41,824 nt of DNA, taken from positions 1-41,824 of IMG/VR virus record IMGVR_UViG_3300033571_003641; one strand, written 5' to 3'. This stretch comes from a virus. The position numbers were made by a program, and so were the translations under genes. The notes under the pieces are model-generated. The model was not told the origin of the DNA. It made no database searches and worked only from the letters and a program-made list of their open reading frames with translations. This document shows positions 1-6,479 of this stretch, piece by piece. How positions within the stretch are numbered: position 1 is the stretch's first letter; the number at the start of each line of letters is the position of its first letter.

Positions 1-148
1 CAGAGCGGCAGGAGCCAAGGATCTTAACCTTGCGGCCTTCCAAGCGGTATTGGAACGCCATTTCCTGATACTTTTTAACCAGCCCGCCGCCATCCTCATA
101 TATGGCTACCGGGGCATTGTTTGGTGGGGGTGCAGTAAAATCGCCCAT
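1..148 (-). CDS. N-terminal fragment, ClpP/crotonase-like hypothetical protein (partial)
   Basis: The gene reads leftward off the window, so only the first 49 codons are seen. The start at 148 is set by a GGAGG Shine-Dalgarno inside the recurrent GGAATGGAGG motif. The visible protein has a Pro/Asn-rich N-terminus, then EDGGG, then a helix ending in GRKVKILGSCRS. A Gly-rich turn, an amphipathic helix and a G-x-C-x-S stretch resemble the N-terminal part of ClpP/SppA-fold periplasmic proteins (COG3904-like). That is inference from a short fragment. It is the last gene of the leftward block and has its own promoter at 170-197. Confidence 0.55.
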   Translation of the reverse strand, partial: MGDFTAPPPNNAPVAIYEDGGGLVKKYQEMAFQYRLEGRKVKILGSCRS

Positions 149-169
149 GATTGTCCTCCATTCCCCACC

Positions 170-199
170 AAGATAATTATATCTGACAAAATGTCAAAT
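170..199 (-). promoter_or_regulatory. Leftward promoter with overlapping inverted-repeat operator (site A)
   Basis: On the minus strand, TTGACA (197-192) is followed after 16 bp by TATCTT (175-170). The -35 lies inside an inverted repeat at 181-199, ATCTGACA-AAA-TGTCAAAT. This is the best-formed copy of a motif repeated at several early sites. It sits 22 nt upstream of the gene starting at 148. Confidence 0.6.
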
Positions 200-549
200 T
201 ACTTCTTAGAGCTAGCCCCGCTGGGTTGCGTAGCTGTGACGGTTGCGGCGATTTCGGCCTCCAGCCCTTTTTCCAAGATGTCGTTTATCTTGCCCATAAT
301 CGGATTGTTCGGCTGGTGGGCTGACACTAAAGGGGCATGATCGCCTCCCTCAGCGTAGTCAGACGTCAGGGCAAGCGCCTTTTCAATGATCCGCTCCCTG
401 CGAACCTCATCGTCCGTATAAGGCGCATCAGCGCGGCCATGGGCCTCACGGGACGCCTGAACCGCATTCCGGGCAATAGAGCGGCAGCGGGTTTCCAGAT
501 CAACGCTCGAACCTGTCACAACCGACAGACGGGCAACATCAAGGCTCAT
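199..549 (-). CDS. Hypothetical protein, 116 aa
   Basis: No family was recognised. The protein is charged, with mixed helical segments. Residues 43-70 contain a DDEVRRERI-type acidic/basic helix and the C-terminus is Ala/Thr-rich ending in SSKK. The start has AGGAGA 7 nt upstream, and that Shine-Dalgarno lies inside the preceding small membrane gene, which overlaps it by 11 nt. Its stop codon overlaps operator site A, so transcription continues straight into the next control region. It is probably translated with 712-539 and 1023-709 as one short operon from the promoter at 1053-1080. Confidence 0.7.
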   Translation of the reverse strand: MSLDVARLSVVTGSSVDLETRCRSIARNAVQASREAHGRADAPYTDDEVRRERIIEKALALTSDYAEGGDHAPLVSAHQPNNPIMGKINDILEKGLEAEIAATVTATQPSGASSKK

Positions 550-712
550 TTTCGTTCTCCTTTTGCACTTGAATAATAGTGTTTACTTTCGGGCCAGTGC
601 GCTGCCCAAAAGGATCTCTGCGGATTCTCTGCCTGATTACACGCAACACGCCTGACGCAGACAAAGCCATGAACAGGCCGGTAAGGCCCATCCCGATATA
701 AACCAAGCTCAT
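539..712 (-). CDS. Small single-pass membrane protein, 57 aa
   Basis: ATG at 712-710 overlaps the TGA of the upstream gene in an ATGA arrangement. The frame stays open to TGA at 541-539, overlapping the next gene's start. The product begins MSLVYIGMGLTGLFMAL, a hydrophobic segment of about 20 residues, followed by a strongly basic stretch (RVIRQRIRR) and a polar tail. This predicts an N-out/C-in or signal-anchored membrane peptide. This frame fits better than the overlapping 61-aa frame at 546-731, which lacks a usable ribosome site and cuts into the upstream gene. Function unknown; a small holin-like or superinfection protein is conceivable but not shown. Confidence 0.65.
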   Translation of the reverse strand: MSLVYIGMGLTGLFMALSASGVLRVIRQRIRRDPFGQRTGPKVNTIIQVQKENENEP

Positions 713-1023
713 TCAAACGAATCCAAATCATACGTCAGATCATCTCCTGAACTGACATACGGATCGGCTTCTTCAAACGGGCCGCCATAGACACGGGGAG
801 CCTCTACGGAAAACTCATTCAAGCCGCTGTAGGGGCTAAACCGATTGCCATACGGGCCAAAGCGGTTGCAGGGGCTATCTGGATAGAAGCAGTTATTCCA
901 CTTGGAAAATGGGTTACGAACGCCATCCGGGGCAAACTGGTTGCGGGACAGGCTGCCAATGTAGTCATCGGCTGCCGCAGTCGTAGACGCCAACAGGGCA
1001 ACGGCCAGAATCAATTTACGCAT
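709..1023 (-). CDS. Secreted Asn/Pro/Tyr-rich hypothetical protein, 104 aa
   Basis: The start is placed at 1023 (MRKLILAVALLAS), not at the ATG 12 nt upstream, because GAATGGAGG lies just before it and the upstream ATG is part of that motif. Residues 1-20 form a signal peptide with likely cleavage after TAAA. The mature part carries degenerate NPFS/RFGPYGNRFSPYSG repeats. From memory, short bacterial exported proteins with NPYG-x-YG-SPYSP repeats look like this; their function is unknown. Two cysteines (CFYPDSPC) may form a disulphide. It is the first gene after the 1053-1080 promoter. Confidence 0.75.
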   Translation of the reverse strand: MRKLILAVALLASTTAAADDYIGSLSRNQFAPDGVRNPFSKWNNCFYPDSPCNRFGPYGNRFSPYSGLNEFSVEAPRVYGGPFEEADPYVSSGDDLTYDLDSFE

Positions 1024-1037
1024 GTCATCCTCCATTC

Positions 1038-1082
1038 ATGCTAGTGTTTGCTAGCATACTCATATCTTACAGGATGTCAATT
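1038..1082 (-). promoter_or_regulatory. Leftward promoter with two different operators (site B)
   Basis: Minus strand: TTGACA (1080-1075), 16-bp spacer, TATGCT (1058-1053). The -35 lies in an inverted repeat at 1064-1082 (ATCTTACA-GGA-TGTCAATT). The -10 lies in a second, perfect 7-bp inverted repeat at 1038-1057 (ATGCTAG-N6-CTAGCAT). A near copy of the second repeat sits in the spacer of the 4165-4193 promoter. The -35 abuts the stop codon of the HNH gene at 1081. Confidence 0.65.
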
Positions 1083-1437
1083 ACTCAAATATCCCACGCC
1101 GGGGAGGCAAGGGCATTTTTTCCTTTTTTTCCCGTTTTGGGAAACCACGGGACTGTATCTTTTGTTTTGACGCTTTAACCCCAAGGTGTTTAGCTTCTAC
1201 CCGCTTGGCTTTTGCTATCCGGGCGACGTCATCCTTGGTTTTCTCTGCATGACACGGAATGCAAAGCAGGCGGCTGTTCTCAAAGGTAGGTTCACCCAAA
1301 AGGCCATCGGCACGTATATGATCAATCTGCCACTTAGCGCAGGGCAGGCCACAGTTTTCACAATATACGCGCCCATCTTTGGTGGCAGCTTTGATGCGCT
1401 GCACCATGACGGCTTTGGTAAAGTTACGCCTAGCCAT
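1081..1437 (-). CDS. HNH endonuclease, 118 aa
   Basis: This is a classic HNH/beta-beta-alpha-metal nuclease: C26-x2-C29, the DH pair at 39-40, Asn 54 and C59-x2-C62-H63, with Lys 66. The two CxxC pairs bind structural zinc, and His 40, Asn 54 and His 63 form the active site. The C-terminal 45 residues are strongly basic (KREKKEK) and probably bind DNA. The start overlaps the upstream ribbon-helix-helix frame by 8 nt. It is the last gene of the recombination operon. It could be a homing nuclease or a genome-processing nuclease; it lies among early genes, unlike the other three HNH genes. Confidence 0.9.
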   Translation of the reverse strand: MARRNFTKAVMVQRIKAATKDGRVYCENCGLPCAKWQIDHIRADGLLGEPTFENSRLLCIPCHAEKTKDDVARIAKAKRVEAKHLGVKASKQKIQSRGFPKREKKEKMPLPPRRGIFE

Positions 1438-1633
1438 TGTTCATTTCCAAAGTCGCCAAAATCGCATGTTCGATGATCCACGACTGGGAACGCCCCGTTT
1501 TGCGGGAAAGCTGACGCAGGCGCTTCAGCAGGGTAGCTGTCACGCGCACGTTCAACTGAGCCTTTACAGCTTGCGTTCTGCTCTCTCTGTTGCCTCGCGG
1601 CTTTGCTGTTCGCTGAACCTCATCCTTATCCAT
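1430..1633 (-). CDS. Ribbon-helix-helix (CopG/Arc-type) DNA-binding protein, 67 aa
   Basis: From about residue 26 the sequence reads LNVRVTATLLKRLRQLSRKTGRSQSW, which is a beta strand, helix, G-x-S turn and helix as in CopG/MetJ regulators. The first 25 residues overlap the end of the upstream gene by 70 nt and look unstructured. The true start could therefore be a TTG just downstream of that gene's stop, giving about 43 residues. Such proteins act as dimers or tetramers on operators and often repress their own operon. Confidence 0.6.
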   Translation of the reverse strand: MDKDEVQRTAKPRGNRESRTQAVKAQLNVRVTATLLKRLRQLSRKTGRSQSWIIEHAILATLEMNNG

Positions 1634-1875
1634 TCCAGTTCCACTTTCTTGAGGTTAGCAGACGTTCTGGCGTCAACCATGTCTTTGACAAACTTGTGCC
1701 AGTCGTCAGAAGCCTTAACCTGTAACTCTGCCCGGCTTACCGGCATATCTCCAAGGACGGCCATCATCTGGGACAGCACGGCTGATTTTGTCTCCTCCAA
1801 CAGCCGCGCCGCATGATCCAGTTCAACCCATTCCTTGGCCACCAACCGATAGCGTTCGGATATGGGAGCAGACAT
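1564..1875 (-). CDS. Hypothetical helical phage protein, 103 aa
   Basis: The protein is predicted all-helical, with LDHAARLLEETKSAVLSQMM in the N-terminal half and a charged C-terminus (SREATERAERKL). The start overlaps the upstream stop in a TAATG arrangement, with GGAG 9 nt before it, so translation is coupled to the putative ssDNA-binding gene. It lies in the recombination cassette, which hints at an accessory role there. Nothing in the sequence proves this. Confidence 0.75.
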   Translation of the reverse strand: MSAPISERYRLVAKEWVELDHAARLLEETKSAVLSQMMAVLGDMPVSRAELQVKASDDWHKFVKDMVDARTSANLKKVELEWIRMRFSEQQSREATERAERKL

Positions 1876-2135
1876 TAGAAGTCGTCTCCATAATCCTTAT
1901 GGCCAAGGCCGCCTTCGTTCTGGCTTCCACCTCCACCAGACTTTTCTTTCATTTCACTAATAGCAACGGACATATAGCCTTCGCCGTTTTTTGACTTTTT
2001 TAGCCAGCCGGAGATACGATATTCAACGCCACGGACTTTAATGGTTCCGCTGCGATCCGGGTGGTTGTCTGTTTTCTTGTCTTTGTTAACAAAAACAGCG
2101 CCCGTCATATCCTTCATTTCATATTTATCAGCCAT
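1875..2135 (-). CDS. Probable ssDNA-associated protein of the recombination cassette (DUF736-like), 86 aa
   Basis: The start at 2135 has AGGAGA 6 nt upstream; a longer frame would run 60 nt into the Erf gene. The N-terminal part (KYEMKDMTGAVFVN, then HPDRSGTIKVRG, then YRISGWLKKSKNG) looks like a small OB-like beta barrel. From memory it resembles short DUF736-like phage proteins that often follow Erf or Red-beta type genes. The tail is Gly/Asn-rich and ends in an acidic DYGDDF tip, as in ssDNA-binding proteins that recruit partners through an acidic C-terminus. The SSB-like role is inference. Confidence 0.6.
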   Translation of the reverse strand: MADKYEMKDMTGAVFVNKDKKTDNHPDRSGTIKVRGVEYRISGWLKKSKNGEGYMSVAISEMKEKSGGGGSQNEGGLGHKDYGDDF

Positions 2136-2754
2136 TATTTTCTCCTGTGGCAGAATCGGTGATATATTTCTGGATAGTCTTATATTCACGGACAATAACA
2201 GCCTGATCAGTTAGGTTCAGCTTTGACTTATTGTCCTTATTTGTCATTGTCCATAAAGCCAGATCCTCGCCAGTTTTGCACTTTTGAAGCTCTGAAATCA
2301 TGGATTCCAACAGTTTTGTGGATTCTGCATCCGATTTGCCGGTAGCAATGGTTGTGACTTTATTGGCTGTGTTTCCGTCATCGTCCTCACCGGCAATACC
2401 AACGGCAGCAAACAAAGCCCCTCGCCGGGCATAAGTAAGGGCGGCAAGGCCGTCCTGAGGTTTATACGGCACAGCAATCACGGGATAGTGGCTGGCCAGC
2501 CATTCTCCGCTGCTATGGCCAAGGACAGTTTCCATCATAAGGAGGGTATCAGTAAGATAAGTGCGCTGAAATACGCATATACCCACAGCCGACAAAGCCT
2601 CACGAACTACGTTCAAACCTTCGTCCAACGTCGTGTATGTATTCTTAAAGTGTGAGTTTTTAGCGTTCTTGGTAGGATTTTGAATCGTTTTTTGGGCTTC
2701 GGCAAGAGCGCCAAATATCGCCCCGACAGTTTCGCTTTGAAAGGGACTAGCCAT
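2128..2754 (-). CDS. erf: Erf-family single-strand annealing protein, 208 aa
   Basis: Residues 20-55 (AQKTIQNPTKNAKNSHFKN, then YTTLDEGLNVVREAL) and the hallmark LTYARRGALFAAVGIAGEDD near 106-125 identify the ERF family. These proteins anneal complementary ssDNA during phage recombination and circularisation. The Asp cluster (EDDDGN) follows the core and leads into a variable C-terminal region. AGGAGA lies upstream of the start. It overlaps the exonuclease gene by 8 nt, matching the usual exonuclease-annealase operon. Confidence 0.93.
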   Translation of the reverse strand: MASPFQSETVGAIFGALAEAQKTIQNPTKNAKNSHFKNTYTTLDEGLNVVREALSAVGICVFQRTYLTDTLLMMETVLGHSSGEWLASHYPVIAVPYKPQDGLAALTYARRGALFAAVGIAGEDDDGNTANKVTTIATGKSDAESTKLLESMISELQKCKTGEDLALWTMTNKDNKSKLNLTDQAVIVREYKTIQKYITDSATGENNG

Positions 2755-3391
2755 TCTGCTTCTCCTTTATTTTGGCTTTGATTTGATGGACGTCGTCGTT
2801 AAGTTCTTTGATAAACGTGGTAATCATCTCCCTCATGGTTGAGATAAACATTTCATCCCGCTCTACGCGCTGGACGTAAAGCTGGCCGCCTTCCGGCATA
2901 CGCGGATCGTAACAGACGAAATCACACCATTTGCGGCCCGTGCAATCCAGTTGCATCTGAATCTGCGTAAGCCATTTCTGGGGGATAACATCCGTCAAAA
3001 AAATCTCAAGGTATGTTGCGGTATTGGGGCATTTAATCTCAATAAGCCCGTCATCTCCAACAAGCCCGTCAGGAGAGCAACCAGCGCCCAGAATATCAGG
3101 ATGATCCATAAAACCGACTTCAACGACTGGATCAAATGTTGTGGCTGCATAAGCTGCACGGGCGTTAGGCTCCTGTTCCGTTCCCCATTTCATGGCCTCT
3201 GAGACAAATCCAACAGCCGTAGTTCCGGTGAGGATTTCAAGCACCAGTTCGGCCTTGTAATTTGTCCGGCTAGCGGCAAAACCTGATTTTGTTCTAGCCA
3301 TAAGATCCGCAACGCGGGAGGCAGTTACCTTGCCTCTCCGCGCCGCAAACCATTCGTCTGTCCCTTGGACAATGACGTTTGGATTATTCAT
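2747..3391 (-). CDS. YqaJ/lambda-exonuclease family recombination nuclease, 214 aa
   Basis: The YqaJ fold is clear: an N-terminal TDEWFAARRGKVTASRVADL (11-30), M-KWGTEQEPNAR near 67-78, then the PD-(D/E)XK core with Asp 108 (SPDGLVG), Glu 118 and Lys 120 (IEIKCP), and the Q-x-Q helix at 145-147. The enzyme digests 5' ends of duplex DNA to expose 3' tails for Erf. AGGGA precedes the start. It is coupled to Erf by overlap and to the 80-aa gene upstream. Confidence 0.93.
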   Translation of the reverse strand: MNNPNVIVQGTDEWFAARRGKVTASRVADLMARTKSGFAASRTNYKAELVLEILTGTTAVGFVSEAMKWGTEQEPNARAAYAATTFDPVVEVGFMDHPDILGAGCSPDGLVGDDGLIEIKCPNTATYLEIFLTDVIPQKWLTQIQMQLDCTGRKWCDFVCYDPRMPEGGQLYVQRVERDEMFISTMREMITTFIKELNDDVHQIKAKIKEKQNG

Positions 3392-3626
3392 GGTTGCTTC
3401 CCTTGTTTATTTCAGACTCTACAATTTGCCATGCGTCATTAAACGCAAGCACGGCTATAGACAGATGTTTGGCGTATTTGAGATCGACAAAAATGCCAAC
3501 CTTATCTGTAGCTATAGAAGATGTATTATTGTCGCCAATTTCTAAAGCCAGATGGTTTCCGCTTTTGTAAACGAAAGCCTTCAGAGGGCCGTTAGCAAAA
3601 TACGACACGCTGTTAGATATTTTCAT
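3384..3626 (-). CDS. Hypothetical protein, 80 aa
   Basis: The start is placed at 3626 (MKISNSVSY) because the GAATGGAG motif sits 7 nt upstream; the longer frame starts before that motif. The product is small, mixed alpha/beta and slightly acidic, with no recognised domain. It overlaps the exonuclease by 8 nt, so it may be an accessory to the recombination cassette. Confidence 0.7.
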   Translation of the reverse strand: MKISNSVSYFANGPLKAFVYKSGNHLALEIGDNNTSSIATDKVGIFVDLKYAKHLSIAVLAFNDAWQIVESEINKGSNHE

Positions 3627-3639
3627 CTTAGTTCTCCAT

Positions 3640-3846
3640 TCAAGCTGCAAGACGAATAATGTCCCGTTTGGTTTTAGCGTTCTTTATCCGAATCGCTTCC
3701 TTACCCCTAGCGACTTCCCAAGCGCGAGATATGCACTTGCCCCAAGTCCAGCCAAGGCCAAGCCTCTTTGACATGCGCCATTGCCGGTGAGCATCACGCA
3801 TCACCGCGCGCCTGTCGTATTTAGGTTTAATCGTAATTTTCCTCAT
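3640..3846 (-). CDS. Small basic hypothetical protein, 68 aa
   Basis: The protein is rich in Arg and Lys (YDRRAVMRDAHRQWRMSKR) with a Trp-rich centre (GWTWGKCISRAWEVARGKEA). From memory, this aromatic W-x6-AW-x-A pattern recurs in small phage early proteins of unknown role. The high charge suggests nucleic-acid binding. The start lies inside the end of the upstream gene (20-nt overlap), using GAGG-like codons there for ribosome loading. Confidence 0.65.
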   Translation of the reverse strand: MRKITIKPKYDRRAVMRDAHRQWRMSKRLGLGWTWGKCISRAWEVARGKEAIRIKNAKTKRDIIRLAA

Positions 3847-4141
3847 AGTCCCTATCCTGCGCTTTGTAGTTTACCGAATCGTTAACGGCATCGTAGATTT
3901 TGATGTTGTTCGTCAACGACTGGAACAGCTTTCCGGTAACAACAAAATCCGGCCCTAAATCGCCTTCCCGATCCTCATGCAAGGTAATGGCCTCTATGTC
4001 CCATTCAGGCCCCCAGCCGGGATCGCCACCGTAATTGTAGTCAATCAAGGCGGGAGCGCCCCAATCAGACACGGTGTATTCGATCATGGCCACAAAATCG
4101 CGGCCCATGAAGTTCAAGTAGGTTTCAGTTTCGTATGTCAT
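3827..4141 (-). CDS. Acidic hypothetical protein, first gene of the leftward operon, 104 aa
   Basis: The product is strongly acidic, with many Asp, Glu and Tyr (DYNYGGDPGWGPEWDIE; C-terminus DRDYEENYD). No domain was recognised. GGAATGGAGAT precedes the start. It is the promoter-proximal gene of the leftward operon at 4141-1081. Small acidic proteins in this position are often anti-host or DNA-mimic factors, but that is only a positional analogy. Confidence 0.75.
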   Translation of the reverse strand: MTYETETYLNFMGRDFVAMIEYTVSDWGAPALIDYNYGGDPGWGPEWDIEAITLHEDREGDLGPDFVVTGKLFQSLTNNIKIYDAVNDSVNYKAQDRDYEENYD

Positions 4142-4164
4142 AGCGGATCTCCATTCCGAATACG

Positions 4165-4193
4165 GTTATATGCTATCACTTGCTAGCTTGCAA
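4165..4193 (-). promoter_or_regulatory. Main leftward early promoter
   Basis: On the minus strand, TTGCAA (4193-4188) and TATAAC (4170-4165) are separated by 17 bp, and the first gene starts 24 nt downstream. The spacer contains a near copy of the site B palindrome (4170-4189, ATGCTAT-N5-GCTAGC plus tail). This places a possible operator over the promoter. It is divergent from the repressor-like gene at 4243. Confidence 0.65.
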
Positions 4194-4195
4194 TA

Positions 4196-4205
4196 GGGGG
4201 GGGGG
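4196..4205. repeat. Ten-base poly-G tract between divergent promoters
   Basis: An uninterrupted run of ten G lies between the -35 of the leftward promoter (4188-4193) and the operator copy at 4205-4223. Its position could change spacing between control elements if its length varies. Confidence 0.9.
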
Positions 4206-4223
4206 CTTGACAATTTGTCAGAT
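4205..4223 (+). promoter_or_regulatory. Inverted-repeat operator upstream of the repressor-like gene (site C)
   Basis: GCTTGACA-ATT-TGTCAGAT matches the repeated early operator. TTGACA at 4207-4212 could be a -35, but no good -10 follows at 16 or 17 bp (CGTAAG at 16). The rightward promoter is therefore weak or depends on an activator. The site lies 20 nt before the repressor-like gene, a typical autoregulatory position. Confidence 0.55.
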
Positions 4224-4242
4224 TATTTCGTAAGGGTGGGGC

Positions 4243-4431
4243 ATGACTAGAAAAGCACTCCCCAATCCCAAAACTACCGATAAGATTGAGCAGATTGCCA
4301 AGGAGCTTGGCGCTACCCGTGGCTCAATATACCAGTGGCGTCGTCGCGGGGTTCCTGCGGCGTGGCGTATTAAAATTGTTAGCGCGTCCAATAGCAAAGT
4401 GAAACTGTCTGATTTCCCAGAGGCGTTATGA
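4243..4431 (+). CDS. YdaS/Cro-like helix-turn-helix repressor, 62 aa
   Basis: Residues 11-45 form a compact HTH: KIEQIAKELGATRGSIYQWR followed by RRGVPAAWRIKI. The W-x-R-RGVPA-x(2)-I ending is typical of YdaS/Cro-like phage regulators. GGGTGGGG lies close before the ATG. It sits directly after operator site C and opposite the leftward promoter, the place a lambda Cro-type switch protein occupies. It is the leading candidate to bind the repeated operator family. That link is inference. Confidence 0.8.
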   Translation: MTRKALPNPKTTDKIEQIAKELGATRGSIYQWRRRGVPAAWRIKIVSASNSKVKLSDFPEAL

Positions 4432-4661
4432 GCGACGAACTTCACGATCACGCGGCTAACTACAGTAGCCTGTCTTACACAAAAGCTGACTGGAGGACGA
4501 AAATGCTTCAGTCTCTCCCGGAAGATTTGCCGATGTATCAAGTCAAGCGTTTCGAGTTTTACAAGCAGGCCGGTATTCCTGAACACGTTTACACTGATCT
4601 GGATGCTCAGGTGCTTCACCTTGCTTTACGCGCCCGCTTTCCGGGAATGAACCAGTGGTAA
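4428..4661 (+). CDS. Hypothetical protein, 77 aa
   Basis: It starts in an ATGA overlap with the repressor-like gene, so it is translationally coupled. The sequence is mixed helical with YTKADWRTKMLQSLPEDLP and a C-terminal LALRARFPGMNQW. No domain was recognised. Its stop region overlaps the start of the VRR-NUC gene. Confidence 0.7.
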   Translation: MSDELHDHAANYSSLSYTKADWRTKMLQSLPEDLPMYQVKRFEFYKQAGIPEHVYTDLDAQVLHLALRARFPGMNQW

Positions 4662-5053
4662 TTAAGCGCAGACAGGTGGAATCCGGTATTCAGCGCGGTA
4701 TTGTCCAATACATCCGTTCGGTGCTGCCAAGGGCTGTTCTTATGGCGATTCCTAACGGATCTCAGCGCACTGCCTCTGGACGTCCCGCTAACGCTGTTCC
4801 GGGTTTCTTGCCGGGCGCTCCTGATTTGATATTGGCTTTGCCTAACAAGGAGGTGATCTGGATAGAGGTAAAATCACCTATTGGACGCTTAAGTGATAAT
4901 CAGAAACACGTTCACGCCATGCTTGAAACGATAGGACATAAGATCATCTTGGCGCGTTCGATTGACGATATTCGTGAGGCGTTTGCGTATTACGGCATAA
5001 AAACGAAGGATAGCTGGAATGGAGAACCTAGCGATGGCGAAAGACGCGATTAA
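4655..5053 (+). CDS. VRR-NUC domain nuclease, 132 aa
   Basis: The PD-(D/E)XK-type VRR-NUC domain is complete: PNG at 33-35, GAPDLILALP with Asp 57, then VIWIEVKSP with Glu 71 and Lys 73, and LSDNQK with Gln 83. Stand-alone phage VRR-NUC proteins are structure-specific nucleases thought to resolve branched DNA or recombination junctions. The GTG start at 4655 overlaps the upstream stop, with GGGAA before it. The C-terminal end overlaps the GcrA-like gene by 20 nt. Confidence 0.88.
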   Translation: MVIKRRQVESGIQRGIVQYIRSVLPRAVLMAIPNGSQRTASGRPANAVPGFLPGAPDLILALPNKEVIWIEVKSPIGRLSDNQKHVHAMLETIGHKIILARSIDDIREAFAYYGIKTKDSWNGEPSDGERRD

Positions 5054-5627
5054 GTGGCAGCCCGAATGGGTTGAACACGCGAAGAAGATATTGGCTGCCG
5101 GTGGCACGATGGGAGAAGCGGCCAACGGAATCAACCACAAGTTTGGCGTCGGGATCACCCGTAACGCCATGATTGGCAAACTGCACAGGCTCAAGGCTGA
5201 GAACAAATTAAATCTCCCGCCGCCTGAGCAATGGAAGAATAAGTCCATGGAGACTTTTGTTAGCTATTGGCATAGCGGCATATCCAGCACGGACATTGGC
5301 CATTACTTTGGTGTTGAGAGCAGCACAATTCGTGACAAAGCGTATAAATATGGTTTGACGCCTAGAGGCACTGAGACTGGCTGGCGCGCTCTTAAAAAGA
5401 ATGTTCCCAAGACGCCAAAAGTCCAGTCTGACGGTATTAGCAAGCAGACTACGTTTCCAAACCCGGATGCTAAAGCTGTGCTATTTGAAAATTTAACTAG
5501 CCGCATGTGTCGGTTCGTTATAGGTGATAAACCTTTCTATTTTTGTGGTGCCGAAGTCGAACTTGGTTCGCCCATCCCTTACTGCTCTTATTGCAGAAAA
5601 GTGATGTATGTGCCTGCGAAGCGTTAG
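5034..5627 (+). CDS. gcrA: GcrA-like cell-cycle regulator with two HTH segments, 197 aa
   Basis: Residues 8-53 match the GcrA N-terminal HTH (KWQPEWVEHAKKILAAGG, then GVGITRNAMIGKLHRL). Residues 158-192 match its sigma-70-interacting C-terminus (SRMCRFVIGDKPFYFCG, then PYCSYCRKVMY). Between them, at 74-110, lies a second HTH-like repeat (FVSYWHSGISSTDIGHYFG). In Caulobacter, GcrA binds RNA polymerase sigma-70 and stimulates promoters carrying methylated GANTC sites. The start at 5034 follows the GAATGGAG motif; the ATG at 5019 belongs to that motif. It is followed directly by a DnaA-like gene. A role in redirecting host transcription is inference. Confidence 0.88.
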   Translation: MAKDAIKWQPEWVEHAKKILAAGGTMGEAANGINHKFGVGITRNAMIGKLHRLKAENKLNLPPPEQWKNKSMETFVSYWHSGISSTDIGHYFGVESSTIRDKAYKYGLTPRGTETGWRALKKNVPKTPKVQSDGISKQTTFPNPDAKAVLFENLTSRMCRFVIGDKPFYFCGAEVELGSPIPYCSYCRKVMYVPAKR

Positions 5628-5637
5628 GGAGGAGAAA

Positions 5638-6195
5638 TTGGCTACAGAAAAAGAATTAGTGGATTCTAACGATATTATTCATCTGTTAGAAAAACACTAC
5701 GAAACGACTGGGCTTAAGGTTTTGCGTATTGCGGCTTCTGAGTTGCGTCGTTTGTATAAGCTTCTTGATCAGGAAGTTTTGCGTATTGAAAACGGGGAAC
5801 CTGAAAACCTAACGATCCGTATGAGTGTAGTCCTTAAAATGGCGCATCGTTATTTTGGTATGCCGATTGATGACATAACGTCTCACAAGCGTTCGTTGAA
5901 ATACATGGCTCCCCGGCAAGTCTCAATATACGTTGCCCGCAAGCTTACGGATTTATCTACGCCACAAGTTGGTAAATGGTTTGGTGGGCGTGATCACACG
6001 ACAGTTATTCACGCCTGCAAGAAAGTGGATGAGGAGATAGGGAAGGGTAACAAACAGTGGATCAAATACGTCGATGAACTTTCTGCGCTGTGCAAGAAAG
6101 AAGCGGCTATTGAACATGCTCGAATAGAGGAAGCCAAAAGATGTCAGCAGATAACGAACCTGTCCTTGAGGACGCGTCCCGCGTTGACGCCGTAA
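5638..6195 (+). CDS. DnaA domain IV-like DNA-binding protein without ATPase, 185 aa
   Basis: Residues 60-135 match the DnaA C-terminal domain: MAHRYFGMPIDDITSHKRS, MAPRQVSIYVARKLT, and the DnaA signature STPQVGKWFGGRDHTTVIHA (107-126). The AAA+ domains I-III are absent. The protein should bind DnaA boxes but cannot hydrolyse ATP or open an origin alone. The TTG start at 5638 is chosen because GGAGGAG lies 3-9 nt upstream; a more upstream ATG would run into the GcrA-like gene. It may mark the phage origin or compete with host DnaA. Confidence 0.88.
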   Translation: MATEKELVDSNDIIHLLEKHYETTGLKVLRIAASELRRLYKLLDQEVLRIENGEPENLTIRMSVVLKMAHRYFGMPIDDITSHKRSLKYMAPRQVSIYVARKLTDLSTPQVGKWFGGRDHTTVIHACKKVDEEIGKGNKQWIKYVDELSALCKKEAAIEHARIEEAKRCQQITNLSLRTRPALTP

Positions 6196-6464
6196 CGCTT
6201 GAGACTGTGGATAAGTGCATGGGTATTGTGGACGAAGTTTGCCGTGAAAACGGTTTTGATGCTTCAGCCATGATATTCATGTCTGTCCATGTCGCCGCCC
6301 ATCTTATGGCTCGTGGATTGTTCTTTGCCGATGGCGCTGAAGGGCGCGACAGGCTGCGTAACAAGATGATGGATAATGTTGCGGAAATCCTTGATTCGGC
6401 CCGCCAGCATATTGATCAGTCAGAGCGTGAGCTTAACCAGATCCAAATCATCAGGCCGAATTAG
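6141..6464 (+). CDS. Hypothetical helical protein, 107 aa
   Basis: No family was recognised. Helical segments such as VDKCMGIVDEVCRENGFD and NKMMDNVAEILDSARQHI suggest a small four-helix protein. The start lies inside the DnaA-like gene (55-nt overlap), so expression is probably coupled. An exact DnaA box (TGTGGATAA, 6206-6214) falls within its early codons. Confidence 0.7.
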   Translation: MSADNEPVLEDASRVDAVTLETVDKCMGIVDEVCRENGFDASAMIFMSVHVAAHLMARGLFFADGAEGRDRLRNKMMDNVAEILDSARQHIDQSERELNQIQIIRPN

Positions 6465-6479
6465 TAATCCTCAAATGAC

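Noticed and set aside
546-731. 61-aa leftward frame
   Set aside because: It competes with the better-supported 57-aa membrane protein frame (539-712), which has the ATGA overlap and a transmembrane helix.
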